DNA of 64,000 bases from Prevotella sp. (GTDB taxonomy: Bacteria > Bacteroidota > Bacteroidia > Bacteroidales > Bacteroidaceae). Both the position numbers and the translations under genes were made by a program. The DNA lies in the NCBI GenBank assembly GCA_017430675.1, contig JAFRMM010000112.1, positions 1 to 64,000 on the forward strand, written 5' to 3'. Positions 23,232-30,670 of the stretch are shown here, one piece after another; within the stretch, counting starts at the first letter, position 1; each line of letters starts with the position of its first letter. The notes under the pieces were generated by a model. It was not told the DNA's origin and did no database searches. It saw only the letters and a list, made by a program, of their open reading frames with translations.

Positions 23232-23669
23232 ATGAATATGAAACATTTATTTGCTCTATTAACAGTAATGTTACTATCTTCATGTTCAAATAACAAAGTG
23301 ATAGGCACTTGGGTGTTTGATTCTTCCAATCAATACTCAGACAACTCTGTTTCTATGAATATGGGGGCTGTCTATTATACAACATTTAAATGGAATGGAG
23401 ATTTCGAAAACGTAATGGAGGCTTCTTTTGGTGCTTCAGGAACTACAAGTGAGAGCAAAGGAGGCTCATTAATGAAATCTGTAGTTAAAGGGACTTGGGA
23501 AATGCCTGACGGTTCCAAAATCATTGTACACACAAAAACTGCATCATTGTTCGGTGGCAAAGAAATGGAGAATATTGGAGAAATTGTTTACAACATCATA
23601 TCTATTAACGACGATGAACTTATCGTAATGACAAAGGGGGAGAAGATGAAATATAAAAGAAAAGATTGA
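23232..23669 (+). CDS. Lipocalin-like lipoprotein
   Basis: 145 residues. Signal HLFALLTVMLLSSCSNN with lipobox Cys. The mature part begins KVIGTWVFD, then alternating strands and VVKGTWEMPDGSKIIVHT and ELIVMTKGEKMKYKRKD, the pattern of small lipocalin-like or DUF-type Bacteroidota lipoproteins. Seven bases after the previous stop. Fold assignment is by pattern only. Confidence 0.55.
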   Translation: MNMKHLFALLTVMLLSSCSNNKVIGTWVFDSSNQYSDNSVSMNMGAVYYTTFKWNGDFENVMEASFGASGTTSESKGGSLMKSVVKGTWEMPDGSKIIVHTKTASLFGGKEMENIGEIVYNIISINDDELIVMTKGEKMKYKRKD

Positions 23670-23731
23670 GTTGTGTAGTGGAAATGATCTACGGTTTCTT
23701 TATAAAGTGAATAATTATAATATGTAAGAAT

Positions 23732-24373
23732 ATGGAATTTATCGGAGCCATCATTTTTAGCATCATCTTTCTTGGAGTGTGGTACGGCGTACAAGATTAC
23801 TTTGAGCAGAAAAGTAACGAGAAGTATGCCAAACAAGAATTAGAGAGATGGGAGGCAAATGAAAAAAAGAAAAAGAAAAGTAAAGGGGCGTTAGATTCTC
23901 TTTATGGCAAATGTACTAGGGCATTATGCTTGGATGAAAACAATAACTATACAGTTCGAGTTTTTGAGAGTTCTCAAACTATAGTTATTGGAGATAAGCC
24001 CTATAAATTTGATGAAATAACAGGATGTGAGGCTTCAACAATGCCGAAGGAAAGTGTTCCGGTTTCAGCCATTACTACTACTGACAAGGGCAATATGGCA
24101 GTTAGAGCAGCCGTCGGTGGTGCCTTACTTGGTCCTGTAGGTGCATTGGCAGGTGCTGTAACGGCTAAAAAAAACACTAAGATTGACAAAGAAGAAGAGG
24201 CAAGGCGTTTCGAACAGGCAATGCATGACAATATGTACAGAACTGGTGGTGTTACTATGTACGTGAAGTCTATATCAAAGCCTACCGTATTTATACCTTG
24301 CTTTAAGAGTGACGAGAAAGAATTATGTGCAGTAATTAATGCCATTGTTGCAGCAACACAGTCTAACAAATAA
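23732..24373 (+). CDS. Membrane-anchored protein with glycine zipper
   Basis: 213 residues. An N-terminal helix (IGAIIFSIIFLGVWYGV) is followed by a charged lysine-rich region, a small strand-rich domain (about 60-110: TVRVFESSQTIVIGDKPYKF) and a glycine-zipper helix pair (AAVGGALLGPVGALAGAVTA, about 128-147), which often inserts in or crosses membranes. The tail GGVTMYVKSISKPTVFIPC resembles strand-rich PH-like modules. No function known to me. Confidence 0.55.
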   Translation: MEFIGAIIFSIIFLGVWYGVQDYFEQKSNEKYAKQELERWEANEKKKKKSKGALDSLYGKCTRALCLDENNNYTVRVFESSQTIVIGDKPYKFDEITGCEASTMPKESVPVSAITTTDKGNMAVRAAVGGALLGPVGALAGAVTAKKNTKIDKEEEARRFEQAMHDNMYRTGGVTMYVKSISKPTVFIPCFKSDEKELCAVINAIVAATQSNK

Positions 24374-24385
24374 ATGCTATCAATT

Positions 24386-25156
24386 ATGAAAAAAGTATTA
24401 TGGATAATTTGTTGCGTGACATTGTTCTCATGCAATAGTAAACCCCAAAAGAGTTGGGAGGAATTACGTCAGGAAGAACAAGAGTATTATGACAGACAAA
24501 AGGCAAATGAGGATTCAATTAAGAGAGCAAAACACAATGAGATAGAAAAGAAATTGTCCGTGACGGATGGTGGTCATATCTTGGGCGATATTGTGTTGGG
24601 TATGTCAAAAAAAGAATATGAATTGGCCTTGCAGAAGTTTGACAAGGAAGTTGGTCGTGTCGATATTGAAGGGCAAACATTTGGGGTAGTTAGGAGTTAT
24701 GATTATCCTGTATTTAAAGATGGTAAACTTGTTAAGGTGGCTTTAGTATCTGGATATTCAACTTCAATGAGACTGCCAGATAAAAACGGAAGTGCTTCAG
24801 ATATAGAAATCAACGACCCAGGTAAAAAGATAAAAAGCAATATGTATAAACATTTATATGCCAAATATGGTGAAGCCGATTCTATATCAAGAAACAAAGA
24901 GCCCACAAATGTTAGCAACTTTGATTATGCTCGGTGGGAATACTCTTTCAAAATTATTGAAATAAAAGAGGAACTATCATCCGTAAGTCAAGGATATGGA
25001 GGAAGAATTGAGGATTATCGTCTTATATATATTGTATATAGTGACCCAAAAACATTTAAGAGAGACGAGTTTGTTGCTGATAGCATAATGCAAGAGCGGA
25101 TAAGGTTCCAGAATGAACAAAAGAAGAAAGAAAAGGCATATTCAGAGCAGTTATAA
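24386..25156 (+). CDS. Lipoprotein of unknown function
   Basis: 256 residues. Signal VLWIICCVTLFSCNSK with lipobox Cys; a charged helical stretch (SWEELRQEEQEYYDRQKANE) follows, then a globular part with GDIVLGMSKKEYELALQKF and YKHLYAKYGEADS, and a lysine-rich coiled end. ATG 24386 (MKKV) chosen over 24374. Last gene of the cassette, followed by a terminator-like hairpin. Confidence 0.6.
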   Translation: MKKVLWIICCVTLFSCNSKPQKSWEELRQEEQEYYDRQKANEDSIKRAKHNEIEKKLSVTDGGHILGDIVLGMSKKEYELALQKFDKEVGRVDIEGQTFGVVRSYDYPVFKDGKLVKVALVSGYSTSMRLPDKNGSASDIEINDPGKKIKSNMYKHLYAKYGEADSISRNKEPTNVSNFDYARWEYSFKIIEIKEELSSVSQGYGGRIEDYRLIYIVYSDPKTFKRDEFVADSIMQERIRFQNEQKKKEKAYSEQL

Positions 25157-25245
25157 TTCTAAAAAAGCATTTTAACACCAAATAAAAGAAAAAGCCAAAA
25201 GAAAACAGAAAGAGTTACCGAGAATTGTCTTCTTTGTTGTTCAAT

Positions 25246-25268
25246 GGGTGTAGCACTACGTTACACCC
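25246..25268 (+). terminator. Hairpin after the exported-protein cassette
   Basis: GGGTGTA (25246-25252) pairs with TACACCC (25262-25268) and is followed by TTTGTTGT. Probably ends the cassette transcript. Confidence 0.55.
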
Positions 25269-25349
25269 TTTGTTGTGCAATCTTTGTAATCTTTGTTAAT
25301 GAATGGGTATTTTCTGAGACAGGAATGCGCATTTGTCAAAAATTTGCAC

Positions 25350-25357
25350 TATCTTTG
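25350..25357 (+). promoter_or_regulatory. Promoter -7 box of the 115-residue gene
   Basis: TATCTTTG followed by CAAC, 38 bases before ATG 25396. Confidence 0.65.
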
Positions 25358-25395
25358 CAACATAGAAGTTTGTTTTCAGGATAATTCTCTAAGAT

Positions 25396-25743
25396 ATGGC
25401 AAGACCAGATAACCCAAGATTTCCGCATACTTGCGAGATTTTTCATGAGGAATATTGTGACGATCCTTTGGAAGATGAATACGTGGAAGTAACCATCTAT
25501 AATGGCTGCTGTAGAAGTAGTGCGAAATTTACTACTAATGACACTGGAGAAGTAATAACTTCTACTCGCAGATTGTCTATACCTTTGAATCTGAAAGATT
25601 GGAAGCAATTATGCGTTTCACCAAAAGTAGGTGATAGAGTTGTCGTAGATAAGGACGAAGTGGCAATGGAATACGGAAGGATTATAGACTTTCTTCCAAA
25701 CAATTTAGGCACGACAATCCTATATAAGTATATAAGGAACTAA
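25396..25743 (+). CDS. Unknown protein, faintly like phage head-tail joining proteins
   Basis: 115 residues, no signal. Begins RFPHTCEIFHEEYCDDP and ends GRIIDFLPNNLGTTILYKYI; the middle has KVGDRVVVDKDEVAMEYG. Short strand-rich proteins with a GD-V strand and a PNN-G-T end occur among head-tail joining proteins, but no capsid, portal or terminase is near, so this is a weak suggestion. Confidence 0.45.
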   Translation: MARPDNPRFPHTCEIFHEEYCDDPLEDEYVEVTIYNGCCRSSAKFTTNDTGEVITSTRRLSIPLNLKDWKQLCVSPKVGDRVVVDKDEVAMEYGRIIDFLPNNLGTTILYKYIRN

Positions 25744-25757
25744 AAAAAGCATATACC

Positions 25758-26123
25758 ATGATTCTACGAAACAAGCGAATAAAAAAGCAGGCTAACGAGA
25801 TAATGCTATCAGTCTGCTATGGCATACCAGACGTAAAGAAGATGGTGCAGTGGATTTTCTATCATTATCACCACAACTGCGACTGGCTTTATCAGGAACA
25901 ACTTGCAACGCCACACAGGGAATTAGAGTTGATAGAAATGTTTGAGTATGACCCAAAATGCTTTGGAAACTACAGCGAGAAGTGGGCAAGACCTCTTAGT
26001 GAATGGGCATTTAATGCCTGTTTACGGGAGAAATATATTATCAAGTCTGCAACATTGGAAAATCAGTTCTATTTTTCGGAAAAGTGCATCATCAAGAAGC
26101 GAGGTAGGCCAAGAAAAGAATGA
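25758..26123 (+). CDS. Small basic unknown protein
   Basis: 121 residues, 14 bases after the previous gene. Lysine-rich at both ends, aromatic-rich middle (MVQWIFYHYHHNCDWLYQ), C-terminus IIKKRGRPRKE, an AT-hook-like GRP core. DNA binding is possible but inferred only from that short tail. Confidence 0.5.
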   Translation: MILRNKRIKKQANEIMLSVCYGIPDVKKMVQWIFYHYHHNCDWLYQEQLATPHRELELIEMFEYDPKCFGNYSEKWARPLSEWAFNACLREKYIIKSATLENQFYFSEKCIIKKRGRPRKE

Positions 26124-26211
26124 CTACACGCGCACGCGCGATAAAGAGTGACTTGTAACAAAGAAAGTTCAAAAATAAATAGAAAAAGCACATAATCCGA
26201 AAATATTTATG

Positions 26212-26268
26212 TATCTTTGCACCGAAGAAATTTGCTGACCGCTACTGCCCGTGATGGGTGGGGCGGTC
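26212..26268 (+). ncRNA. Promoter followed by a short GC hairpin (candidate small RNA)
   Basis: TATCTTTG at 26212-26219, then GACCGC (26237-26242) pairing with GCGGTC (26263-26268) with an inner CCC/GGG pairing, followed by ATTGTTTTATG. No ATG-led gene follows before the next promoter at 26333. A short terminated transcript is one reading; the rest of the 26124-26362 gap shows an alternating CACGCGCACGCGCG stretch. Confidence 0.4.
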
Positions 26269-26332
26269 ATTGTTTTATGCTAAATTCTTCTAAAAATACA
26301 CATATAAGTGTACAACCAAAGAAAAATATTAT

Positions 26333-26340
26333 TATCTTTG
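26333..26340 (+). promoter_or_regulatory. Promoter -7 box of the toxin-antitoxin-like pair
   Basis: TATCTTTG followed by TACC, 22 bases before ATG 26363. Confidence 0.65.
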
Positions 26341-26362
26341 TACCGACAAAAGCAAAGAAAAT

Positions 26363-26839
26363 ATGAGTGAAGCAAGGATTACTTCTATTGGTCAGACAAA
26401 TGCCGTTGGACTATTCTCTATTACTTTCGAAGGTGATAGCCTGACGGAATTTCGCAAATTCATTGAGAAGTTCAAGGATGATGCTGTGCGCAGCAAGGAG
26501 TTGAACGCCATACTTTCCGAGATTGGTAGAATAGAGCAGAACGGCGCATTAGAACGCTATTTCCGCTATGAGGGAAAGATGAGCGACCATGTCATGGCTC
26601 TTCCTGCCTTGCGTAGTGGACTTAGGCTATATTGCTTGCGAATGTCTGACAGCGTGCTTATTGTGGGAAATGGTGGTGTAAAGAACACCAAGACTTACGA
26701 GCAAGACCCTGAATTGAACGGCTATGTGATAAACTTGCAGAAACTTGACGCTTTGCTGCGTGAAGATATACGCAAGGGTATTGTAGTGATTGAGGCTACT
26801 GAGATTTATGGTGCTGACGATAAAACGTTTGATATATGA
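26363..26839 (+). CDS. Putative toxin of a type II toxin-antitoxin pair
   Basis: 158 residues, no signal. DSLTEFRKFIEKFKDD, YEGKMSDHVMALPALRSGLR and LRMSDSVLIVGNGGVKNTKT resemble a RelE/HigB-like toxin version I associate with Bacteroidota, where the toxin gene precedes an XRE-type antitoxin. The next gene starts within its last codons (ATGA overlap), typical for such pairs. Family is recognised by arrangement and general pattern more than by catalytic residues. Confidence 0.65.
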   Translation: MSEARITSIGQTNAVGLFSITFEGDSLTEFRKFIEKFKDDAVRSKELNAILSEIGRIEQNGALERYFRYEGKMSDHVMALPALRSGLRLYCLRMSDSVLIVGNGGVKNTKTYEQDPELNGYVINLQKLDALLREDIRKGIVVIEATEIYGADDKTFDI

Positions 26840-27111
26840 AACGAGAAGAAGGGACATGGGAAATGGTGCAACAGTTGATTGCAGCCATCCCACCAGAACA
26901 AAAAAAACAGTATGACTACTCCAATGGCATTTCAGACCGTCTCGATGCCATTATGAAGGAGCGTGGTATCTCTCAGCGTGAGTTAGCCCGAATGACTGGC
27001 AAACGCCCTTCTGAGGTGACCCGCTGGCTGTCTGGTCAGCATAACTTCACGCTGGCTACTATTGCCATGCTTTCAGTGGCACTTAACCACGACTTCTTAT
27101 CCATAGTATAG
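26836..27111 (+). CDS. XRE-family HTH antitoxin-like regulator
   Basis: 91 residues. The C-terminal HTH reads RLDAIMKERGISQRELARMT then GKRPSEVTRWLSGQHNFTLA and LSVALNHDF, a standard Cro/CI-type fold. Overlaps the toxin gene by four bases, so the two are translationally coupled. It would neutralise the partner and repress the promoter at 26333. Placed at the right end of the element, where addiction modules often help retention. Confidence 0.85.
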   Translation: MKREEGTWEMVQQLIAAIPPEQKKQYDYSNGISDRLDAIMKERGISQRELARMTGKRPSEVTRWLSGQHNFTLATIAMLSVALNHDFLSIV

Positions 27112-27130
27112 CCACAAAATAGCCACAAAT
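27109..27130 (+). repeat. 22-bp direct repeat near the right end
   Basis: Exact copy of 14625-14646, same orientation, starting at the stop of the antitoxin gene and 67 bases before the right att core. Confidence 0.65.
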
Positions 27131-27193
27131 ATTTAATCTCAAATTGTTGTGGATTTGGAAAATTACTGTCATACAACAAGTTACGAAAGGCTG

Positions 27194-27259
27194 TGTTGGT
27201 GGGGCATCAACTACCTGCCCTCTGCCCAGGGCTCCAGCGTGCATACCTACAGTTCGTAA
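27194..27259 (+). pseudogene. ccsA: Detached native 3' end of ccsA
   Basis: In the ccsA frame it reads CWWGINYLPSAQGSSVHTYSS and stop. It matches the end of the intact gene (14481-14546), with different codons after the att core. It has no start and is left over from integration. rhaM starts 13 bases further on, so the original order was ccsA then rhaM. Confidence 0.9.
27197..27220 (+). repeat. Right attachment site
   Basis: 24-bp core identical to 14484-14507. Chromosomal sequence resumes beyond it with the original ccsA ending. Confidence 0.85.
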
Positions 27260-27272
27260 TGTTGTTAGAGTT

Positions 27273-27653
27273 ATGGAGAAAGGTTATAGACAGAAGGAGT
27301 TCGGACAGCCCGTGAAGCGCTACTGCCAGACGCTGGATCTGAAGGACGATGCAGAACTGATTGCCAAGTATAAGGAGGCCCATGATCGCTACCACTCGTG
27401 GCCGGAGATCAGGGCGGGCATCCGTGAGGTGGGGATTCTGGAGATGGAGATCTACATCCTGGGCAACAGGCTCTTTATGATCGTGGAGACACCGCTCGAC
27501 TTTGAGTGGGATGAGGCGATGGCGCGTCTGGCGACCCTGCCCCGTCAGGCTGAGTGGGAGGCGTACGTGGCGATGTTCCAGCAGTGTGAGCCGGGCAGCA
27601 CGTCAGACCAGAAGTGGCAGATGATGGAAAGAATGTTTTATCTTTACGAATAA
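27273..27653 (+). CDS. L-rhamnose/L-fucose mutarotase family protein
   Basis: 126 residues. The start YRQKEFGQPVKRYCQTLDL, the helix KEAHDRYHSWPEIRAGIREV, the strands ILEMEIYILGNRLFMIVET and the end QKWQMMERMFYL define the RhaM (DUF718) family, which interconverts sugar anomers. Since the next genes are sugar dehydrogenase, lactonase and FucP, fucose is the more likely substrate. ATG 27273 is chosen; an in-frame ATG at 27144 lies inside the element and would read the att region out of frame with ccsA. Confidence 0.85.
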   Translation: MEKGYRQKEFGQPVKRYCQTLDLKDDAELIAKYKEAHDRYHSWPEIRAGIREVGILEMEIYILGNRLFMIVETPLDFEWDEAMARLATLPRQAEWEAYVAMFQQCEPGSTSDQKWQMMERMFYLYE

Positions 27654-27721
27654 TGAAAAGAGTCTGGATGATCCCTGTCATCAGACAGCACCTGTATTGA
27701 GAATTACAAAATAGAAGAGTT

Positions 27722-28672
27722 ATGAAATACAACGAGATTGGAAAGACTGGTATGAAGGTGTCGAACCTCAGTTTCGGTGCCTCGTCATTGGGTGGAGTGT
27801 TCCACGGCATCCGTGAGGAAGAGGGCATCCGTGCCGTGCATGTGGCCGTGGATAACGGCATCAACTTCATCGACGTGTCGCCCTATTATGGTCATCTGAA
27901 GGCGGAGACGGTATTGGGTAAGGCCCTCAAGGAGATCCCCCGTGACAGATATTATCTCTCCACGAAGGTGGGACGCTATGGCAAGGACGGTGTGAACACC
28001 TGGGACTATAGTGCGAAGCGTGCCACGGAGAGTGTCTATGAGAGTATGGAACGCCTGAACGTCGATTATATCGACCTGATCAATGTCCACGATATCGAGT
28101 TCCAGGCTGGGATGGAAGGCGGTCTGCAGAAGATCGTTGACGAGACACTGCCCGCATTGGTCGCACTGCGTGAGAAAGGTGTAGTAGGCCATGTGGGCAT
28201 CACCGACTTGCAGCCAGAGAACCTGAAGTGGGTCATCGAGCACTGTGACGAGGGTACGGTGGAGAGCATCCTGAACTTCTGCCATTACTCACTCAACGAT
28301 ACGCTGTTGGCCGATTATCTCGGTTTCTTCGAGCAGCATGGGGTAGGGGTGATCAATGCCTCGCCGTTCTCCATGGGACTGCTCTCCCAGCGTGGTGCCC
28401 CCATCTGGCATCCGGCTGGCAGAGATCTCAGGAACGCCTGTGCCATGGCGGCTGCCTACTGTCAGGAGAAGGGCTATCCGATAGATAAACTGGCCATCCA
28501 GTTCTCGACGAGTATGAATCCGCGTATCGCCACGACACTCTTCAGCAGTGCCAATCCTGACAATGTGCTGAAGAATATCGAATACGTCAATGAGCCTCTG
28601 AATGAGGAACTGGTGGCAGAGGTGCAGACGATTATTGGTGACCAGATGTTTGTCAGATGGAAGAACTCATGA
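27722..28672 (+). CDS. Aldo-keto reductase, L-fucose/L-galactose dehydrogenase-like
   Basis: 316 residues, a TIM-barrel AKR. The catalytic tetrad is visible: Asp in INFIDVSPYYG, Tyr in the same block, Lys in YYLSTKVGRYG and His in DLINVHDIEF. The start GKTGMKVSNLSFGASSLGG and the cofactor end RIATTLFSSANPDNVLKNI fit NAD(P)-dependent sugar 1-dehydrogenases. In context it would oxidise L-fucose to the lactone. Overlaps the hydrolase gene by ATGA. Confidence 0.83.
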   Translation: MKYNEIGKTGMKVSNLSFGASSLGGVFHGIREEEGIRAVHVAVDNGINFIDVSPYYGHLKAETVLGKALKEIPRDRYYLSTKVGRYGKDGVNTWDYSAKRATESVYESMERLNVDYIDLINVHDIEFQAGMEGGLQKIVDETLPALVALREKGVVGHVGITDLQPENLKWVIEHCDEGTVESILNFCHYSLNDTLLADYLGFFEQHGVGVINASPFSMGLLSQRGAPIWHPAGRDLRNACAMAAAYCQEKGYPIDKLAIQFSTSMNPRIATTLFSSANPDNVLKNIEYVNEPLNEELVAEVQTIIGDQMFVRWKNS

Positions 28673-29595
28673 TTATCGACGCCCACAGTCATCTGTGGCT
28701 CCGGCAGGATACCTCGTGGAATGGTAAGGAGATCCGTTCGCTGAAGAACGGGCGCTCCATCTTCTTGGGCGAGGAGGTGCAGATGATTCCGCCGTTTATC
28801 ATCGACGGCAGGAATACGGCCGAGGTGTTCCTCTCCAATATGGACTATGCGCAGGTGTCGGCAGCGGTGGTCGTACAGGAGTTTATCGATGGTCTGCAGA
28901 ACGATTATCTCGCCGAGGTACAGAGGCAATACCCAGACCGTTTCTTCACCTGTGGCATGGCCGACTATCTGAAAGACGGTTTCTTTGACCAGGCCAAGTC
29001 CCTGATGGATGCAGGCTTCCGTGGCCTCGCCATCCCTGGGCACCGTCTGTTGGGCCGTTCCCTTACGGGTGGCGAGATGATGCGGATGTTCCATCTGATG
29101 GAGGACAACGGTGCGATACTCTCCATCACACTGGCTGACGGCGACCAGCAGGTGTCGGAGATGGAAGAGGTGATTGTCGAGTGTCCGCGCCTGAAGGTCG
29201 CCATTGGACATCTGGGTATGGCCAATCCACCACAGATTCCCTGTTGGGAGAACGAGAGTTGGCGCCGTCAGATCCTGTTGGCCCGTCATGAGAACGTGAT
29301 GATAGAGTCGGGTGGTATCACGTGGCTTTACAACTCGGAGTTCTATCCCTTCCCCTCGGCCATCCGCGCCATCAAGGAGGCTGCGGATCTGGTGGGTATG
29401 GAGAGACTGATGTGGGGCAGCGACTATCCACGTACCATCACTGCTATCACCTACCGTATGTCGTACGACTTCGTTGTGAAGTCGCATGAACTGACGGATG
29501 AGGAGAAACGCCTCTTCTTAGGTGAGAACGCCAAGACGTTCTACGGCTTTGGTGAATTGCCATATCTGCCATACATCAAAAACATGAGCGAATAG
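28669..29595 (+). CDS. Amidohydrolase, sugar lactonase-like
   Basis: 308 residues from ATG 28669 (overlapping the previous stop); an earlier in-frame ATG at 28657 is possible. Metal-dependent hydrolase marks: IDAHSHLWL near the N-terminus, GHLGMANPP in the middle and WGSDYPR near residue 255, with the last Asp the catalytic base. In oxidative fucose or rhamnose routes such proteins open the aldonolactone. Specific substrate is inferred from its neighbours. Confidence 0.8.
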   Translation: MIIDAHSHLWLRQDTSWNGKEIRSLKNGRSIFLGEEVQMIPPFIIDGRNTAEVFLSNMDYAQVSAAVVVQEFIDGLQNDYLAEVQRQYPDRFFTCGMADYLKDGFFDQAKSLMDAGFRGLAIPGHRLLGRSLTGGEMMRMFHLMEDNGAILSITLADGDQQVSEMEEVIVECPRLKVAIGHLGMANPPQIPCWENESWRRQILLARHENVMIESGGITWLYNSEFYPFPSAIRAIKEAADLVGMERLMWGSDYPRTITAITYRMSYDFVVKSHELTDEEKRLFLGENAKTFYGFGELPYLPYIKNMSE

Positions 29596-29640
29596 TCAAA
29601 TAGTAAATAGTCAAATAGTAAATAGTCAAATAGTCAAATA
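29594..29640. repeat. Short tandem repeat between genes
   Basis: Alternating AGTCAAAT and AGTAAAT words fill almost the whole 50-base spacer between hydrolase and dehydrogenase genes. Confidence 0.7.
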
Positions 29641-29645
29641 AAACA

Positions 29646-30668
29646 ATGAAAGCAATACAGATTTCTGGTGAGCGCCAGATGAACGTTGTGAATGTGGAGG
29701 AACAGGAACTGCACGTTGGCGAGGTGCTCCTGCGCCTGGAATATGTCGGCTTCTGCGGCAGCGACCTCAACACTTGGTTGGGCAAGAACCCGATGGTGAA
29801 GATGCCCGTCATCCCTGGTCATGAGGTGGGTGCCGTGATTGAGCAGGTAGGTGCCGGCGTGCCTGAGATGCTGAAGCCTGGTATGGTGGTAACGTGTAAT
29901 CCCTATACCAACTGTGGCAAGTGCGCCTCGTGCCGTAACCTGCGGGTGAATGCCTGTGAGCATAACGAGACATTGGGCGTGCAGCGCAATGGTGCCATGC
30001 GCGAGCGGATCGTCCTGCCGTGGGAGAAGGTCATACCCGCAGAAGGTCTTGATCCCCGTACCTGTGCCCTGATAGAACCGATGAGCGTAGGCTTCCATGC
30101 CGTGAACCGTGCACAAGTGACGGATATCGACGTGGTGGTGGTCATCGGCTGTGGTATGGTGGGTATGGGAGCCATCGTGCGCTCTGCCCTGCGTGGTGCC
30201 ACGGTGGTTGCTGCTGATATTGATGACGAGAAGTTGGCCCTGGCTCGTGAAATGGGTGCCGCCTATGCCATCAATACCATCAAGGATGATATGCATGCCC
30301 GTCTGCAGGAGATCACCTCGGGCTTTGGTCCTGACGTGATCATCGAGGCCGTGGGCAGTCCTGTGACCTATCAGATGGCCGTCAACGAGGTGGCCTTCAC
30401 GGGGCGTGTGGTCTGCATCGGCTATGCCAAGACGGATGTGTCGTTCCAGACGAAACTCTTCGTGCAGAAGGAACTCGACATCCGTGGTTCACGCAACGCC
30501 CAGCCCTCTGACTTCCGTGCCGTCATCCATTATTTGCAGGGTGGTACGTGTCCTGTGGATCGTCTCATCTCCAATGAGGTTACTCCAGAGGGGGCTCCCG
30601 AGGCTATGTTGAAGTGGTCTGAGACTCCAGGAAAAGTGTTCCGTATTCTCGTTAAATTTGGTGATTGA
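29646..30668 (+). CDS. Zinc-dependent medium-chain alcohol dehydrogenase
   Basis: 340 residues. Catalytic zinc site FCGSDLNTW and IPGHEVGAVIEQVG; structural zinc cysteines in NPYTNCGKCASCRNLRVNAC; Rossmann segment VVVIGCGMVGMGAI followed by the acid-ended strand VVAADIDDEKLALA. Typical of sorbitol or threonine dehydrogenase relatives. Within the fucose cluster it may oxidise a later intermediate such as 2-keto-3-deoxy-fuconate, which I infer from place only. Confidence 0.85.
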   Translation: MKAIQISGERQMNVVNVEEQELHVGEVLLRLEYVGFCGSDLNTWLGKNPMVKMPVIPGHEVGAVIEQVGAGVPEMLKPGMVVTCNPYTNCGKCASCRNLRVNACEHNETLGVQRNGAMRERIVLPWEKVIPAEGLDPRTCALIEPMSVGFHAVNRAQVTDIDVVVVIGCGMVGMGAIVRSALRGATVVAADIDDEKLALAREMGAAYAINTIKDDMHARLQEITSGFGPDVIIEAVGSPVTYQMAVNEVAFTGRVVCIGYAKTDVSFQTKLFVQKELDIRGSRNAQPSDFRAVIHYLQGGTCPVDRLISNEVTPEGAPEAMLKWSETPGKVFRILVKFGD

Positions 30669-30670
30669 CT

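Larger units (their letters stand above)
14484..27220 (+). mobile_element. Integrated element in the 3' end of ccsA (about 12.7 kb)
   Basis: Bounded by identical 24-bp sequences at 14484-14507 and 27197-27220, one in ccsA and one in a detached ccsA tail. Inside are a tyrosine integrase at the left edge, an HTH protein, a RecA-fold ATPase, a VirE-N protein, a serine recombinase, exported unknown proteins and a toxin-antitoxin-like pair. Base composition is visibly more AT-rich than the flanks. No relaxase, coupling protein or conjugation genes and no clear phage structural module are present, so it is a non-conjugative island or satellite. Confidence 0.87.

Noticed and set aside
14484..27220. 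Conjugative or mobilisable element
   Set aside because: No relaxase, coupling protein or Tra genes could be recognised.
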